Shown here piece by piece: positions 24,317 through 32,870 of a stretch of DNA of 40,034 bases. The DNA comes from an uncultured Caldisericota bacterium (GTDB taxonomy: Bacteria; Caldisericota; Caldisericia; Caldisericales; Caldisericaceae), in NCBI GenBank assembly GCA_913055585.1, contig CAJXKN010000003.1:1-40034 (forward strand). Reading direction: 5' to 3'. The translations under genes were made by a program, and so were the position numbers. Position 1 is the stretch's first letter; each line of letters starts with the position of its first letter. The notes beneath the pieces were generated by a model. The model worked only from the letters and a program-made list of their open reading frames with translations, did not search any database and was not told the DNA's origin.

Positions 24317-24684
24317 AAATTTTGTTTTTTTGTATATAATGATTTGGGAGGTATAATATAAGTGTACCAGGAAAAGTTTGTAGTTTCTTATCGATTAAAG
24401 TCTTATATAGACAAATACAAACAGCTTATTGCTAAAACTGCATTTATGAAGGTAACGAAATAAATGAAGATAGCGGTATGGAGATATCAGGCTTTAAAAT
24501 ACAATAAGAACAAGAGTATATGGTAAATAAAAAGACTATTACAGGCCTAATAAGTAGGTATCTCTTAATGATGTTAAGGCAGCTGAACCTGTCTACATGC
24601 AAATATGCACGGGCGGTTAGTTCTGTGAGGAGTATTAAAATATTGTCCTCACTTTTACAATAAAATAAAAGATAGGAGGTTAAA
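24317..24684 (+). other. Gene-poor stretch with short ORF relics
   Basis: No full-length gene. A GTG at 24362 opens 33 codons ending 24463 (protein-like, Y-Q-E-K-F-V-V-S-Y-R-L-K), behind a TATAAT at 24352-24357 and GGGAGG at 24346; a 20-codon ATG frame follows at once (24464). A third frame near 24560-24620 ends with A-A-E-P-V-Y-M-Q-I-C-T-G-G. Together they look like a decayed gene, possibly a transposase, but no family can be proved. A stem GTGAGGA / TCCTCAC at 24625-24652 lies just before the aminotransferase and may be an attenuator or terminator. Confidence 0.3.
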
Positions 24685-25782
24685 ATGTCTAATAGACGTG
24701 AACTTTTACTTATTCCAGGCCCTACTCCTGTAAGTGATGAAGTGCTTCATGCTCTTTCTCAAAAAACAATATCCCATACGGATGAGCGGTTTGTAAAAGT
24801 TTTTGCAAAAGCTTTGGAAGAAATGCATCCATTTTTTGGAATGTCTCAAGGACAAACATTTATTATTTCCGGTTCTGGCACATTAGGAATGGAGATATCT
24901 TTATCAAACATTCTGAACGAAGGAGAATCTCTCCTTGTGGTATCGCACGGTTATTTTGGTGACAGATTTGCAGAAATAGGCAAAACACTCGGGCTCGATG
25001 TTGATATATTGAAAAGTAACACAGGGAAGACTATCCATGAAGATTCTTTGAAAGATTATCTTAATAGAAAAAAGTATGCTGCAATTACATTTACTCATGT
25101 GGACACATCCACCGGTGTAATTGCAGATATGGAAAAATTTAGTAAATTAGTTAAGAAAATTTCTCCAGATACTTTAATTGTTTTGGATGGTGTTTGTGCA
25201 ACAGGCGGCGTTCCAGAAGAAATGGATAAATGGGGAATTGATGTTATATTTACTGGCTCACAAAAAGCAATTGCAGTACCTCCTGGCCTTACAATGCTTG
25301 CTTTTTCCGAGCGTGCTCTTAAGAAACGCAGAAAAATGAAAAAAATGAGAACTTACTATGGAGATATACTGAGATGGATTCCCGTAATGAATGATCCTCA
25401 CAAATACTTTGCTACTCCTCCTGTAAATATGATCTTCGCTCTTGAGAAATCCCTAAGCACTATTATAGAAAAAGGCTTGAACAATTATTATGAAAAGCAC
25501 AGGAAACTTGCCAGGAAGGTAAGAACGGCTATGAAAGTATTTGGATTTGAGAATTTGCCCAGGGAAGAGGATGCTGCACCTACACTTTCGGTATTTTCCT
25601 ATCCTGCAGGTGTTGAAGATTTTAAATTTAGAACTGCTCTTAAGGAAAAAGGTGTTACTGTTGCAGGTGCATTAGGCAAATTAAAGGGAAAATACTTTAG
25701 AATGGGACATATGGGGAATATTACCGAGCAAGATATTGACCTTGCTTTGAAACTTATTGAAGAAGTTTTGAAAGAAAAATAA
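24685..25782 (+). CDS. Class V aminotransferase (alanine-glyoxylate / serine-pyruvate type)
   Basis: A 365-residue PLP-dependent transaminase of the serine-glyoxylate/alanine-glyoxylate aminotransferase family. It opens L-L-I-P-G-P-T-P-V (8-16), has G-S-G-T-L-G-M-E near 63, the PLP-contacting Asp168 in V-L-D-G-V-C-A, and the PLP lysine Lys194 in T-G-S-Q-K-A-I. Length is typical. It probably shuttles amino groups between alanine or serine and glyoxylate or pyruvate; it could also work in purine or phosphonate degradation. AGGAGGT lies 4 bases before ATG. No partner genes adjoin it; a terminator follows at 25811. Confidence 0.93.
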   Translation: MSNRRELLLIPGPTPVSDEVLHALSQKTISHTDERFVKVFAKALEEMHPFFGMSQGQTFIISGSGTLGMEISLSNILNEGESLLVVSHGYFGDRFAEIGKTLGLDVDILKSNTGKTIHEDSLKDYLNRKKYAAITFTHVDTSTGVIADMEKFSKLVKKISPDTLIVLDGVCATGGVPEEMDKWGIDVIFTGSQKAIAVPPGLTMLAFSERALKKRRKMKKMRTYYGDILRWIPVMNDPHKYFATPPVNMIFALEKSLSTIIEKGLNNYYEKHRKLARKVRTAMKVFGFENLPREEDAAPTLSVFSYPAGVEDFKFRTALKEKGVTVAGALGKLKGKYFRMGHMGNITEQDIDLALKLIEEVLKEK

Positions 25783-25810
25783 TAGTGACTCACTACGGCT
25801 TTGAGCTTTA

Positions 25811-25844
25811 GAGGTTTGCTGTTTCTTGTGGCAAATCTCTTTTT
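25811..25844 (+). terminator. Intrinsic terminator of the aminotransferase gene
   Basis: GAGGTTTGC (25811-25819) pairs with GCAAATCTC (25831-25839), 9 pairs with one G-U, 11-base loop, then TTTTT. It sits 28 bases after the stop codon. Confidence 0.7.
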
Positions 25845-25846
25845 GC

Positions 25847-26077
25847 TTAATTCACCCTGGAACTTTTTACGTTACTCCTTTTGTAGTCTAAGTAATCAAA
25901 ACAAAAAATTATCTTCCTTATCTTTTTATCAGCAGCTCTTTGGATTTTAGAATTTCTTTGACTCTGGAATATTTTTTGCTTAGCAGTTCGTTTTAGTGCT
26001 TCATCCACAGTGATTCTTGGATTGCTGCAAGCAAAAAACAGTACTTTCCAAAAATAAGGGAAAAACAGTAGGATAAC
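25847..26077 (-). pseudogene. Possible decayed coding sequence, reverse strand
   Basis: A frame of about 76 codons without an ATG, flanked by stops at 25847 and 26078, reads S-N-P-R-I-T-V-D-E-A-L-K-R-T and then a basic stretch. An overlapping frame also reads protein-like (S-K-K-Y-S-R-V-K-E-I-L-K-S) but has stops. Two protein-like frames side by side suggest a gene broken by frameshifts. Low confidence. The remaining bases to 26251 hold the site-2 protease promoter region (TATAAT at 26219-26224). Confidence 0.2.
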
Positions 26078-26251
26078 TTATCTGGTTAGTAACTAAATTT
26101 TGAAGCTCACTCTTCTTAACAAAGCATTATGCTATCTATGTTTATTGGAAGTCTCAGGGCGGTAAGTTCGATTATAGTATCCTTAGAGTGAAGCATTTTT
26201 TAAAAATATGAAAAACATTATAATAAATAAAAACAGAAAGGAGTAATAGAT

Positions 26252-26878
26252 ATGTTTAACTTTAGTGCAGATTATTGGATTAGATTATTGCTTTTTGTAT
26301 TACCTGCAGTTTTGATTGTTCTTACACTGCACGAATATGGGCATGCATATGCTGCATATAAGCTGGGGGATCCTACGGCAAAACGAATGGGGCGGCTCAG
26401 CCTTAACCCATTGCATCATATAGACCCCGTAGGCTTAATTACACTGATTCTTTTTAAGTTCGGCTGGGGTAAACCTGTACCCGTAGATTTTTTCGCATTG
26501 CGAAATCTCCGTTCAGGGATGATAACTGTCTCTTTAGCAGGTCCTGTTATGAATTTTATTACGGCAATTGTTCTTTCTCCTCTTTATAAATTGGCGGTAG
26601 TCTCTCCTATGATGCTTACCCATTTTAGCTATATTGTCGTTTTAATGCAGTATATCATTGTGTATAGTATATTTCTTGGAATATTTAACCTTATCCCTAT
26701 TCCTCCACTTGATGGTTCAAAGGTTTTGTTTGCTTTTGCAAGGAGGCCGGAGCGATATCTTCTGGACGAATCTGTAAATACTTATGGAATGATTCTCCTT
26801 ATTATCTTGATACTAATACCATCTTCTCTTAATTTATTGAATACAATTGTTTCACCTTTGTTAAAATTATTTTTATAG
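26252..26878 (+). CDS. Site-2 protease family (M50) membrane metalloprotease
   Basis: A 208-residue intramembrane zinc protease. It has H-E-x-x-H in L-H-E-Y-G-H-A (residues 27-31), G-R-L-S-L-N-P-L near 47, an S-L-A-G-P-V-M-N-F segment near 92, and the third metal ligand in P-P-L-D-G-S-K-V near 150. There are about five membrane segments and no PDZ domain, so it belongs to the short 'site-2 protease family' group rather than RseP. Substrates are likely membrane regulators; none is evident nearby. It has TATAAT 28 bases upstream and AGAAAGGAG at 26235-26243, and leads the run with trpS-scpA-scpB. Confidence 0.92.
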   Translation: MFNFSADYWIRLLLFVLPAVLIVLTLHEYGHAYAAYKLGDPTAKRMGRLSLNPLHHIDPVGLITLILFKFGWGKPVPVDFFALRNLRSGMITVSLAGPVMNFITAIVLSPLYKLAVVSPMMLTHFSYIVVLMQYIIVYSIFLGIFNLIPIPPLDGSKVLFAFARRPERYLLDESVNTYGMILLIILILIPSSLNLLNTIVSPLLKLFL

Positions 26879-26887
26879 GAGGGAATA

Positions 26888-27865
26888 ATGAATAGAATTT
26901 TAAGTGGAATGAGACCAACAGGAAAGTTGCATATAGGGCATCTATACGGTGCACTTTCAAACTATGTAAAACTGCAGAAAAAGTATGATTCTTATTACTT
27001 TATTGCAGATCTTCATGTGTTGACTACAAATTACGAACATACGGAAACAATCAGAAGAAATAGGGTAGAAGTGATGCTTGATTGGCTTGCTAGCGGTATA
27101 GACCCTGAAAAAAGTGTACTATTTATACAATCTAAAGTTCCAGAACATACATATTTAACTTTGCTTCTCTCAATGATTGTGCCCCTCCCCTGGGTTGAAA
27201 GAAACACAACGGTAAAAGAGATGATAAGGGACCTTAATCTCAGGGAAAAAGCATCGTATGGACTGCTTGGTTATCCTATTCTTATGGCATCTGATATTAT
27301 TATCTACAAGGCTAACTATGTCCCTGTAGGAAAGGATCAAGTACATCATCTTGAGATAACAAGAGAGATTGTAAGAAGGTTCAATAATCTTTATGGGAAT
27401 TTGTTCCCTGAGCCACAGGCACTACTCACAGAATTTCCATCCATACCTGGCCTTGACGGTAAAAAAATGTCAAAGAGTTTGAATAATGACATAAAAATTG
27501 CAGATACGGAAGAGGAGACAACAAGGAAAGTTATGAGTGCTATTACAGATCCTGCAAAAGTGCATTTAGGAGATATTGGGCATCCTGAGATTTGCACAAT
27601 TTTTAAATATCATAAGATCTTTAATAAGGAAGAGGCACCACAAATTGAAAAGGATTGCAAATCAGGGAAACTTGGCTGTGTATCCTGCAAAAAGCGCCTT
27701 GCAGAGAAATTAAATGCTTCATTAAAAGAAATAAGAAATAGAAGGAAGTCGCTTGCAGGAAGAGAAAAAGAAATTACAGAAATATTTGAGGAAGGGAGTA
27801 AAAAAGCACAAAAGGTTGCATCAGAAACCTTGAAGCAAGTTATGTATCTAATGAAGATAGATTAA
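26888..27865 (+). CDS. trpS: Tryptophanyl-tRNA synthetase
   Basis: A 325-residue class I synthetase charging tRNA-Trp. The signature H-I-G-H is at 15-18 (G-K-L-H-I-G-H-L-Y-G), and K-M-S-K-S lies near 194 (G-K-K-M-S-K-S-L-N-N). Typical bacterial TrpRS is 320-340 residues. A Cys-rich spot (G-C-V-S-C-K-K near 258), resembling the C-x-x-C region of some thermophile TrpRS proteins, might bind an iron-sulfur cluster or zinc. AGGAGGG precedes the ATG, 9 bases after the M50 gene; scpA starts one base after its stop. Confidence 0.96.
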   Translation: MNRILSGMRPTGKLHIGHLYGALSNYVKLQKKYDSYYFIADLHVLTTNYEHTETIRRNRVEVMLDWLASGIDPEKSVLFIQSKVPEHTYLTLLLSMIVPLPWVERNTTVKEMIRDLNLREKASYGLLGYPILMASDIIIYKANYVPVGKDQVHHLEITREIVRRFNNLYGNLFPEPQALLTEFPSIPGLDGKKMSKSLNNDIKIADTEEETTRKVMSAITDPAKVHLGDIGHPEICTIFKYHKIFNKEEAPQIEKDCKSGKLGCVSCKKRLAEKLNASLKEIRNRRKSLAGREKEITEIFEEGSKKAQKVASETLKQVMYLMKID

Positions 27866-27866
27866 T

Positions 27867-28526
27867 ATGAACGAAGCACTTTCAGAGTTAGTAAAAAAAG
27901 CAAGAAGGGATAGAAAAAATTTACTTGCTGTAGATTTACTCTCCATTATTGAAAAAGAATTCCACAATGTGCAGGATGAAAATAACTTTCTGATGTTGGG
28001 AAATACAATTCTTCATCTTAGCATTCTTGTGGAACTGAAATCAGAACTTTTATTGTATCTTTTTTCTCTCCAAAGAGACAAAAGAAAAAAAGAAATGTCA
28101 GAAGATACAGAAATTATGGAGATTTTTTCACTCATACAAAAAAGTGTATCAAAGGGAGAAACCTTTAAAAAACCAAGGTATGTGGAAGTTATTAAGAATG
28201 ATAACGTGCCTGTATCCCGACTTTTAAAAATCATCCAGGAAATTTTAGAAAAGGAAAAGTATCTTGAGGAAAAGAAGATAAAGAGGAACGAAATCTCTAT
28301 AAAAGAGATGATAGAAACCTTAAAAAGTAAAATTAAAAGTGAGAAGAAAATTGTGTTTCAGAAACTCTTTGAAAATAAAAAATCTCGGCTGGAGATCATT
28401 CTAATGTTCCTTGCTTTGCTTATTCTTGCAAAGAGCAAATTTGTGCGGATAGTACAGCAGGATGTATTTGCTCCGATATACGTAGAATATAGAGATGAAA
28501 AAAGAAGAATACCTGTCAGCAATTGA
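27867..28526 (+). CDS. scpA: Segregation and condensation protein A
   Basis: A 219-residue kleisin of the bacterial SMC-ScpAB condensin complex, bridging the SMC heads. The N-terminal segment N-L-L-A-V-D-L-L-S-I-I matches the SMC-neck helix, and the middle (L-S-I-L-V-E-L-K-S-E-L-L-L) is a strong ScpA hallmark. The C-terminal winged-helix (F-L-A-L-L-I-L-A-K-S-K) ends before the last 32 bases, which overlap scpB. There is no good ribosome site; it is one base downstream of trpS. Confidence 0.9.
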   Translation: MNEALSELVKKARRDRKNLLAVDLLSIIEKEFHNVQDENNFLMLGNTILHLSILVELKSELLLYLFSLQRDKRKKEMSEDTEIMEIFSLIQKSVSKGETFKKPRYVEVIKNDNVPVSRLLKIIQEILEKEKYLEEKKIKRNEISIKEMIETLKSKIKSEKKIVFQKLFENKKSRLEIILMFLALLILAKSKFVRIVQQDVFAPIYVEYRDEKRRIPVSN

Positions 28527-29001
28527 AGCAATACTATTTGTTTCTAACAAACCTGTTACAATAGGGAAGCTAAGAGAAGAACTCCACATCAGTTCAGATA
28601 CAATATTAGAGCTTCTTATGGAGCTTGAAAAAAATTATAAAAATAGAGGTATCAATGTAGTCCTTACCAAAAAGGGATATACGTTTGCTCCAAATGAAAA
28701 GTATAGACGTTTCTTTTCAAAATTTATAGAAAGAAAGCACAGTACACTTTCAAGACAATCTCTTGAAGTTATAGCAATTCTGCTGAACGAAGGAAAGACA
28801 ACAAAGAAAAAGATTGATAAGCTAAGAGGAGTAAATAGTGCGAGGATGATACATAGTCTTTTAAAAAAAGGGTATATTAAAAAGATAAGAGGCAAAGACA
28901 ATTTTTATTACAGTATTACAGATAGTTTTATAAAAAATATGAAACCCGAAGTACGAGAGGCAATACTCAATAGAACATTCTTTAAAAAAGGTATTTCTTA
29001 G
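28495..29001 (+). CDS. scpB: Segregation and condensation protein B
   Basis: A 168-residue winged-helix protein with A-I-E-A-I-L-F-V-S-N-K-P-V-T near 8-21, the ScpB opening, and S-R-Q-S-L-E-V-I-A-I-L (88-98), its second wHTH start. It pairs with ScpA on SMC during chromosome segregation. The 32-base overlap with scpA is typical of the pair. Both sit beside the DnaA-box cluster at 29038-29240. Confidence 0.93.
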   Translation: MKKEEYLSAIEAILFVSNKPVTIGKLREELHISSDTILELLMELEKNYKNRGINVVLTKKGYTFAPNEKYRRFFSKFIERKHSTLSRQSLEVIAILLNEGKTTKKKIDKLRGVNSARMIHSLLKKGYIKKIRGKDNFYYSITDSFIKNMKPEVREAILNRTFFKKGIS

Positions 29002-29037
29002 ATAAAAATAATAGATCTATAAAAGCTATAAAAAATC

Positions 29038-29240
29038 TGTGGATATCTAAAATTACGGTTTAATCAAGCAAAGACGCACACAGTTATGTTAATTATTTGT
29101 TAAAAACTGATTAGATTATCCTGTGGATAATTTAATGCATTATTATATCAGCAATAAGACGCTCTCTTATAAATTGGATACCCTGTCAGCAGTGATTAAA
29201 ACTTATCCACAGCAACTTGTGGATAATGTGGATAAGTTTT
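29038..29240. other. Cluster of DnaA boxes (candidate oriC or DnaA-controlled site)
   Basis: Four perfect DnaA boxes (TTATCCACA or complement) lie at 29122-29130 (-), 29203-29211 (+), 29218-29226 (-) and 29227-29235 (-); the last two abut. A fifth, one base off, is at 29038-29046 (-). An exact 14-base inverted repeat (29198-29211 and 29227-29240) spans the right group. The gap between the outer groups is A/T-rich, as expected of an unwinding element. The whole lies between scpB and a sugar transporter, ending 20 bases before a consensus promoter. No dnaA or dnaN gene is in the window, so oriC identity is not proved. Confidence 0.65.
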
Positions 29241-29259
29241 GAGACCACAGATCTTCCAT

Positions 29260-29288
29260 TTGACAAATTTATTTTAATTGATTATAAT
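29260..29288 (+). promoter_or_regulatory. Consensus promoter for the sugar ABC transporter operon
   Basis: TTGACA at 29260-29265 and TATAAT at 29283-29288, spacing 17, both perfect. Start near 29295; AGAAAGGAGAGGT precedes the permease ATG. The DnaA boxes lie directly upstream, so DnaA could affect this promoter. Confidence 0.85.
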
Positions 29289-29315
29289 ATTGTACATTTA
29301 AGAAAGGAGAGGTAA

Positions 29316-30278
29316 ATGGTAGATGAAGCTGTAATTAAAAAAAGAAAGCGCTTAAAATCTATTAAGGAATACTTAACAGGATATATTTTCATTTCTCCTG
29401 CTACGTTAATCCTTGCCATTTTTGTCATTTTCCCATCTATCTTTGTTTTTTATATTAGTACGCTGAATTGGAATATGATTGGCCCAAAACATTTTGTTGG
29501 TTTAACTAATTATATTAATCTTCTCTTTAGGTCGCCTTATGCCCCGGAATTCTGGCATTCTGTCCTCGTTACTATTGAATATGTTTCAATGAGTGTTCCA
29601 CTCCAGATGGGTGTTTCTCTTGGGCTTGCAGTTCTTCTTATGAAGCCTATAAAATTGAGGGGCTTCTTCAGAACAGGTATTTTTATTGCATATGTAACAC
29701 CCCTGGTTGCAACATCCATTGTATGGATGTGGATGTTCAATCGAGACTATGGTCTCTTTAATGCTATCCTCAAAATGCTCCACTTGCCTACTTCCAGCTG
29801 GCTATTAGGGGTACCTTCTGCGCTTATTTCTATCGTTATATATACATCCTGGCATGAGATAGGATTTTCTACAATTCTTTTTATGGCAGGCCTTACTACT
29901 ATTCCTAAAGAGCTACAGGAAGCAGCTCGTATTGATGGCGCAAATGCTAACGGGGTTTTCTGGAATATTACCTGGCCTATGCTTTCGCCTACCACGTTCT
30001 TTGTTTTAATTATTTCTATGATTGGGGCTTTTAAAATGTTCACTCCTGTCTTCATTCTGACAGGCGAAACCGGAGGACCGTACCATTCAACAACTACTAC
30101 AGGATTCTATCTATATGAATATGCATTCAATTATTGGAAGGCAGGATATGCAAGTGCTGTAGCTGTACTACTATTTTTGATTATCTTTGCTCTTACTTTG
30201 CTTAATATGAAATTTACCGGGAGAAAAGTTTTCTATGCAGGAGAAACATCTACAGGAGGGACTAATGAAACGGCATAA
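29316..30278 (+). CDS. Sugar ABC transporter permease (MalF/UgpA type)
   Basis: A 320-residue inner-membrane permease of the carbohydrate uptake transporter-1 family, with about 6 helices after a basic N-terminal tail. The EAA loop that docks the ATPase is E-A-A-R-I-D-G-A-N near 208, followed by F-W-N-I-T-W-P-M-L. It is the first gene of the three-gene operon, with the consensus promoter and strong ribosome site just upstream. No ATPase gene is present in the operon, so an ATPase encoded elsewhere is presumably shared. The substrate is unknown; family members take oligosaccharides or glycerol phosphate. The last 14 bases overlap the next gene. Confidence 0.95.
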   Translation: MVDEAVIKKRKRLKSIKEYLTGYIFISPATLILAIFVIFPSIFVFYISTLNWNMIGPKHFVGLTNYINLLFRSPYAPEFWHSVLVTIEYVSMSVPLQMGVSLGLAVLLMKPIKLRGFFRTGIFIAYVTPLVATSIVWMWMFNRDYGLFNAILKMLHLPTSSWLLGVPSALISIVIYTSWHEIGFSTILFMAGLTTIPKELQEAARIDGANANGVFWNITWPMLSPTTFFVLIISMIGAFKMFTPVFILTGETGGPYHSTTTTGFYLYEYAFNYWKAGYASAVAVLLFLIIFALTLLNMKFTGRKVFYAGETSTGGTNETA

Positions 30279-31107
30279 AAAAATAAAAATATCTTCCATT
30301 CTTACTTATGTAATCCTTACAGCTGCCTTGATATTCACTGCTTTTCCTTTCTATTGGATGGTTGTTTCTTCGTTGAACAAGCCAGGCAGCTTATTTGCAT
30401 TCCCCCCAAAACTCATACCTGATTTTTACTTTAAGAATTACATTACTATGTGGCATAATGCACCAGGTGGTTACTCTTGGTGGCGTTTTATCTGGAATAC
30501 TGTATTTATTGCAACCACCACGACAGCGCTTTCAGTTTTTAACTCTACTCTTGCAGGTTTTGCCTTTGCAAAGATCAAATTTCCATTGCGTGACAAGATA
30601 TTCTTATTTCTTTTAGGGCTTATGATGATCCCTGGAGAAATGCTGCTTATCCCTAACTATGTTATCCTAAAGCATCTACATTGGTTGAATACGTACCAGG
30701 CAATGATTGTTCCATGGGGTGCAAGCGTATTTGGTATATTTCTTGCAAGACAATCTTTCAAAACACTTCCCAATGAACTCTGGGAAGCAGCTCAGGTGGA
30801 TGGATGCTCAATATGGAGATACTTCTTTTCCATTGCAGTACCACTTGCAAAGCCTACTCTTTTAACACTTGCTCTATTTGTTTTTTTAGGAAGCTGGAAT
30901 TCATTTCTCTGGCCATTAATTGTAGCAAGAAGTTATGCAATTATGCCGCTTGAAGTTGCTCTAAGATCTTTTATTGGAGCAGAGGGAACTGATTGGGGGC
31001 CTCTTACTGCTGCATCTACAATGGCAACAGTCCCTGTGCTTATTGTGTTCCTCATCTTCCAGCAGCAATTTATAGAAGGTATATCAAAGGGGGCTTTAAA
31101 AGGTTAA
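30265..31107 (+). CDS. Sugar ABC transporter permease (MalG/UgpE type)
   Basis: The second inner-membrane permease of the transporter, 280 residues, with six hydrophobic segments and the EAA loop E-A-A-Q-V-D-G-C-S near 175. It forms the heterodimeric channel with the upstream permease. The start is ATG 30265 because GGAGGG lies 5 bases before it; an in-frame ATG at 30235 lies inside the preceding gene and has no such site. The C-terminal F-I-E-G-I-S-K-G-A-L-K-G is typical for the family. The binding-protein gene follows after 45 bases. Confidence 0.95.
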   Translation: MKRHKKIKISSILTYVILTAALIFTAFPFYWMVVSSLNKPGSLFAFPPKLIPDFYFKNYITMWHNAPGGYSWWRFIWNTVFIATTTTALSVFNSTLAGFAFAKIKFPLRDKIFLFLLGLMMIPGEMLLIPNYVILKHLHWLNTYQAMIVPWGASVFGIFLARQSFKTLPNELWEAAQVDGCSIWRYFFSIAVPLAKPTLLTLALFVFLGSWNSFLWPLIVARSYAIMPLEVALRSFIGAEGTDWGPLTAASTMATVPVLIVFLIFQQQFIEGISKGALKG

Positions 31108-31152
31108 ATATGTGTTTTAAAAAAAATAATATAATAAAAGGAGGTGTTTTTT

Positions 31153-32814
31153 ATGAAAAAAGTTGTTGCACTTATTGTAGCTCTTCTTCTCGTTGGAACA
31201 GTAGTAGTACCTATTACAAGAACAGCTGCAGAAAATGTCACCACTGTAAAGATTTACATCGGTAAACCAACAGCGTATGTAAACGGTGTAGAGAAGAGTT
31301 TAGACCAACCGCCTGTTATTATGAACAACAGGACAATGGTGCCTATCAGGTTTGTAACTGAGGCGATGGGTGCGAAGGTAGATTGGAATGGTAAGGAAAG
31401 GAAGGTTACCATTACTCTGGGCAGTAACGTTGCTATTCTAAAGATTGGTGATGTAAAAGCTCAAGCAAATGGTTATGATGTGTATCTTGATGCAGCACCA
31501 ACGATTATTGTAAAGACATCAAGGACAGTGGTTCCGGTAAGATTCGTTGCTGAGACCTTGGGAATGGATGTAAAATGGAATGGTACAGAGCGTTCTGTAA
31601 CAATTAAGTATTCACCCGAATGGAAACCTGTTGAAGTGAGTTTCTGGCATGCAATGAATTACAAACAAGGTACAGTTCTTGGTGAAATGATTAAAGAATT
31701 TAATGCTACTCATCCAAGAATTGAGATTAAAGGTACAGCTTTCTCAAATTATGGTGCTCTACAGCAGAAGACTATTGCAGCAATAACTGGTGGAACACCA
31801 CCTGTTCTTACTCAGGCTTATGAGAACTGGGTGGCACAGTACATTACTGGCGGCTATCTTACCCCTATAGAAAAGTTTATTAATGGCCCTGATGGAATAC
31901 TTCCAAAGGATAGGAAAGATTTCTTTGCCAATATGTGGGCTGATGGCTATCTGCCAGATGGCAAAATGTGGATGTTACCATTCAATAAGAGTAACATTGT
32001 AATGTACTACAATCCAGATATGCTTAAAGCGAATGGAATTACTGCTCCTCCGAAAACGTGGGACGAGTTTGAAAAGGATTGCAAATTGCTTACAAAAGCA
32101 GATGGAAGTCAATGGGGTTGCTCTATGACTCCTTCCGTAGATTTATGGTATGCACGTGTATATGAGTATGGAGGAAAAGTTCTTAACAGAGATTATACAG
32201 ATGTTGCATTTGATAAAACAGATGCAGCACTTAATGCAACAAAAGCAATGAATGATATGGTACAGAATAAGTATATCCATATCACTACAGGATACAATTA
32301 TCAGACTGACTTTGGTAATGAAAAATGTGCTTTCTGCTTTGCAAGTGTTGCAAGTTATGTATGGATTAACAAAGCCGTGGCTGGAAAATTCACAATCTCA
32401 GAAGCACCGCTGCCAGCAGGTCCTGCAGGTCAGCATTCCGTTATGTATGGAACGAACGTAGTAATATTTGGCGCAACACATACTCCAGAGGAGCAAAATG
32501 GTGCATGGAAGTTCGTAAAATGGTTTACTGAGCCAAGGCAAACAGCACGATGGGCAATGGGCACAGGTTATCTACCTGTAAGGAAATCTGCTCTTGATCT
32601 TCCCGAAATGAAAGAATACCTTACGAACCATCCTGAGATAAAAGCTGGCTATGATCAACTTGCTAATTGCGTTGTTCAGCCTCCAATCTCCGCCTGGAAT
32701 CAATCCAGAGGCGATGTGAGTGCAGAGCTTCAAAAGATCTATCTTGGTAAAATCTCTCCCGAGGATGGCCTTAAAGAGCTTGCTGTAAAGATCAGAGCAA
32801 ACCTTCACAGATAA
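31153..32814 (+). CDS. Sugar-binding protein fused to N-terminal stalk (copper amine oxidase N-terminal-like) domains
   Basis: A 553-residue secreted protein. It has a signal peptide (1-26, T-R-T-A-A before the mature part), then two stalk repeats at about 33-88 and 92-152, each with R-T-(M/V)-V-P-(I/V)-R-F-V and W-N-G-x-E-R. Residues 158 to the end are a family 1 extracellular solute-binding protein (S-F-W-H-A-M-N, then N-K-S-N-I-V-M-Y-Y-N-P-D near 275). There is no lipobox Cys, so anchoring probably uses the stalk in the cell envelope. AAAGGAGGT precedes ATG 31153; GTG 31144 is in frame but lies within that site. A terminator follows at 32842. Confidence 0.93.
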   Translation: MKKVVALIVALLLVGTVVVPITRTAAENVTTVKIYIGKPTAYVNGVEKSLDQPPVIMNNRTMVPIRFVTEAMGAKVDWNGKERKVTITLGSNVAILKIGDVKAQANGYDVYLDAAPTIIVKTSRTVVPVRFVAETLGMDVKWNGTERSVTIKYSPEWKPVEVSFWHAMNYKQGTVLGEMIKEFNATHPRIEIKGTAFSNYGALQQKTIAAITGGTPPVLTQAYENWVAQYITGGYLTPIEKFINGPDGILPKDRKDFFANMWADGYLPDGKMWMLPFNKSNIVMYYNPDMLKANGITAPPKTWDEFEKDCKLLTKADGSQWGCSMTPSVDLWYARVYEYGGKVLNRDYTDVAFDKTDAALNATKAMNDMVQNKYIHITTGYNYQTDFGNEKCAFCFASVASYVWINKAVAGKFTISEAPLPAGPAGQHSVMYGTNVVIFGATHTPEEQNGAWKFVKWFTEPRQTARWAMGTGYLPVRKSALDLPEMKEYLTNHPEIKAGYDQLANCVVQPPISAWNQSRGDVSAELQKIYLGKISPEDGLKELAVKIRANLHR

Positions 32815-32841
32815 TAAGTTTTTAGCAAAATGAGTATTTCT

Positions 32842-32870
32842 GCCTCCGCAAAGAGCGGAGGCATTTTATT
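32842..32870 (+). terminator. Intrinsic terminator of the ABC transporter operon
   Basis: GCCTCCGC (32842-32849) and GCGGAGGC (32855-32862) form a perfect 8-pair stem with loop AAAGA, followed by ATTTTATTT. It overlaps the end of the convergent unknown membrane protein gene. Confidence 0.85.

Noticed and set aside
24540-24684. TnpB (IS200/IS605) gene end with its structured right end
   Set aside because: Only a short peptide hint and one hairpin; no zinc-finger or catalytic motif is present to support it.
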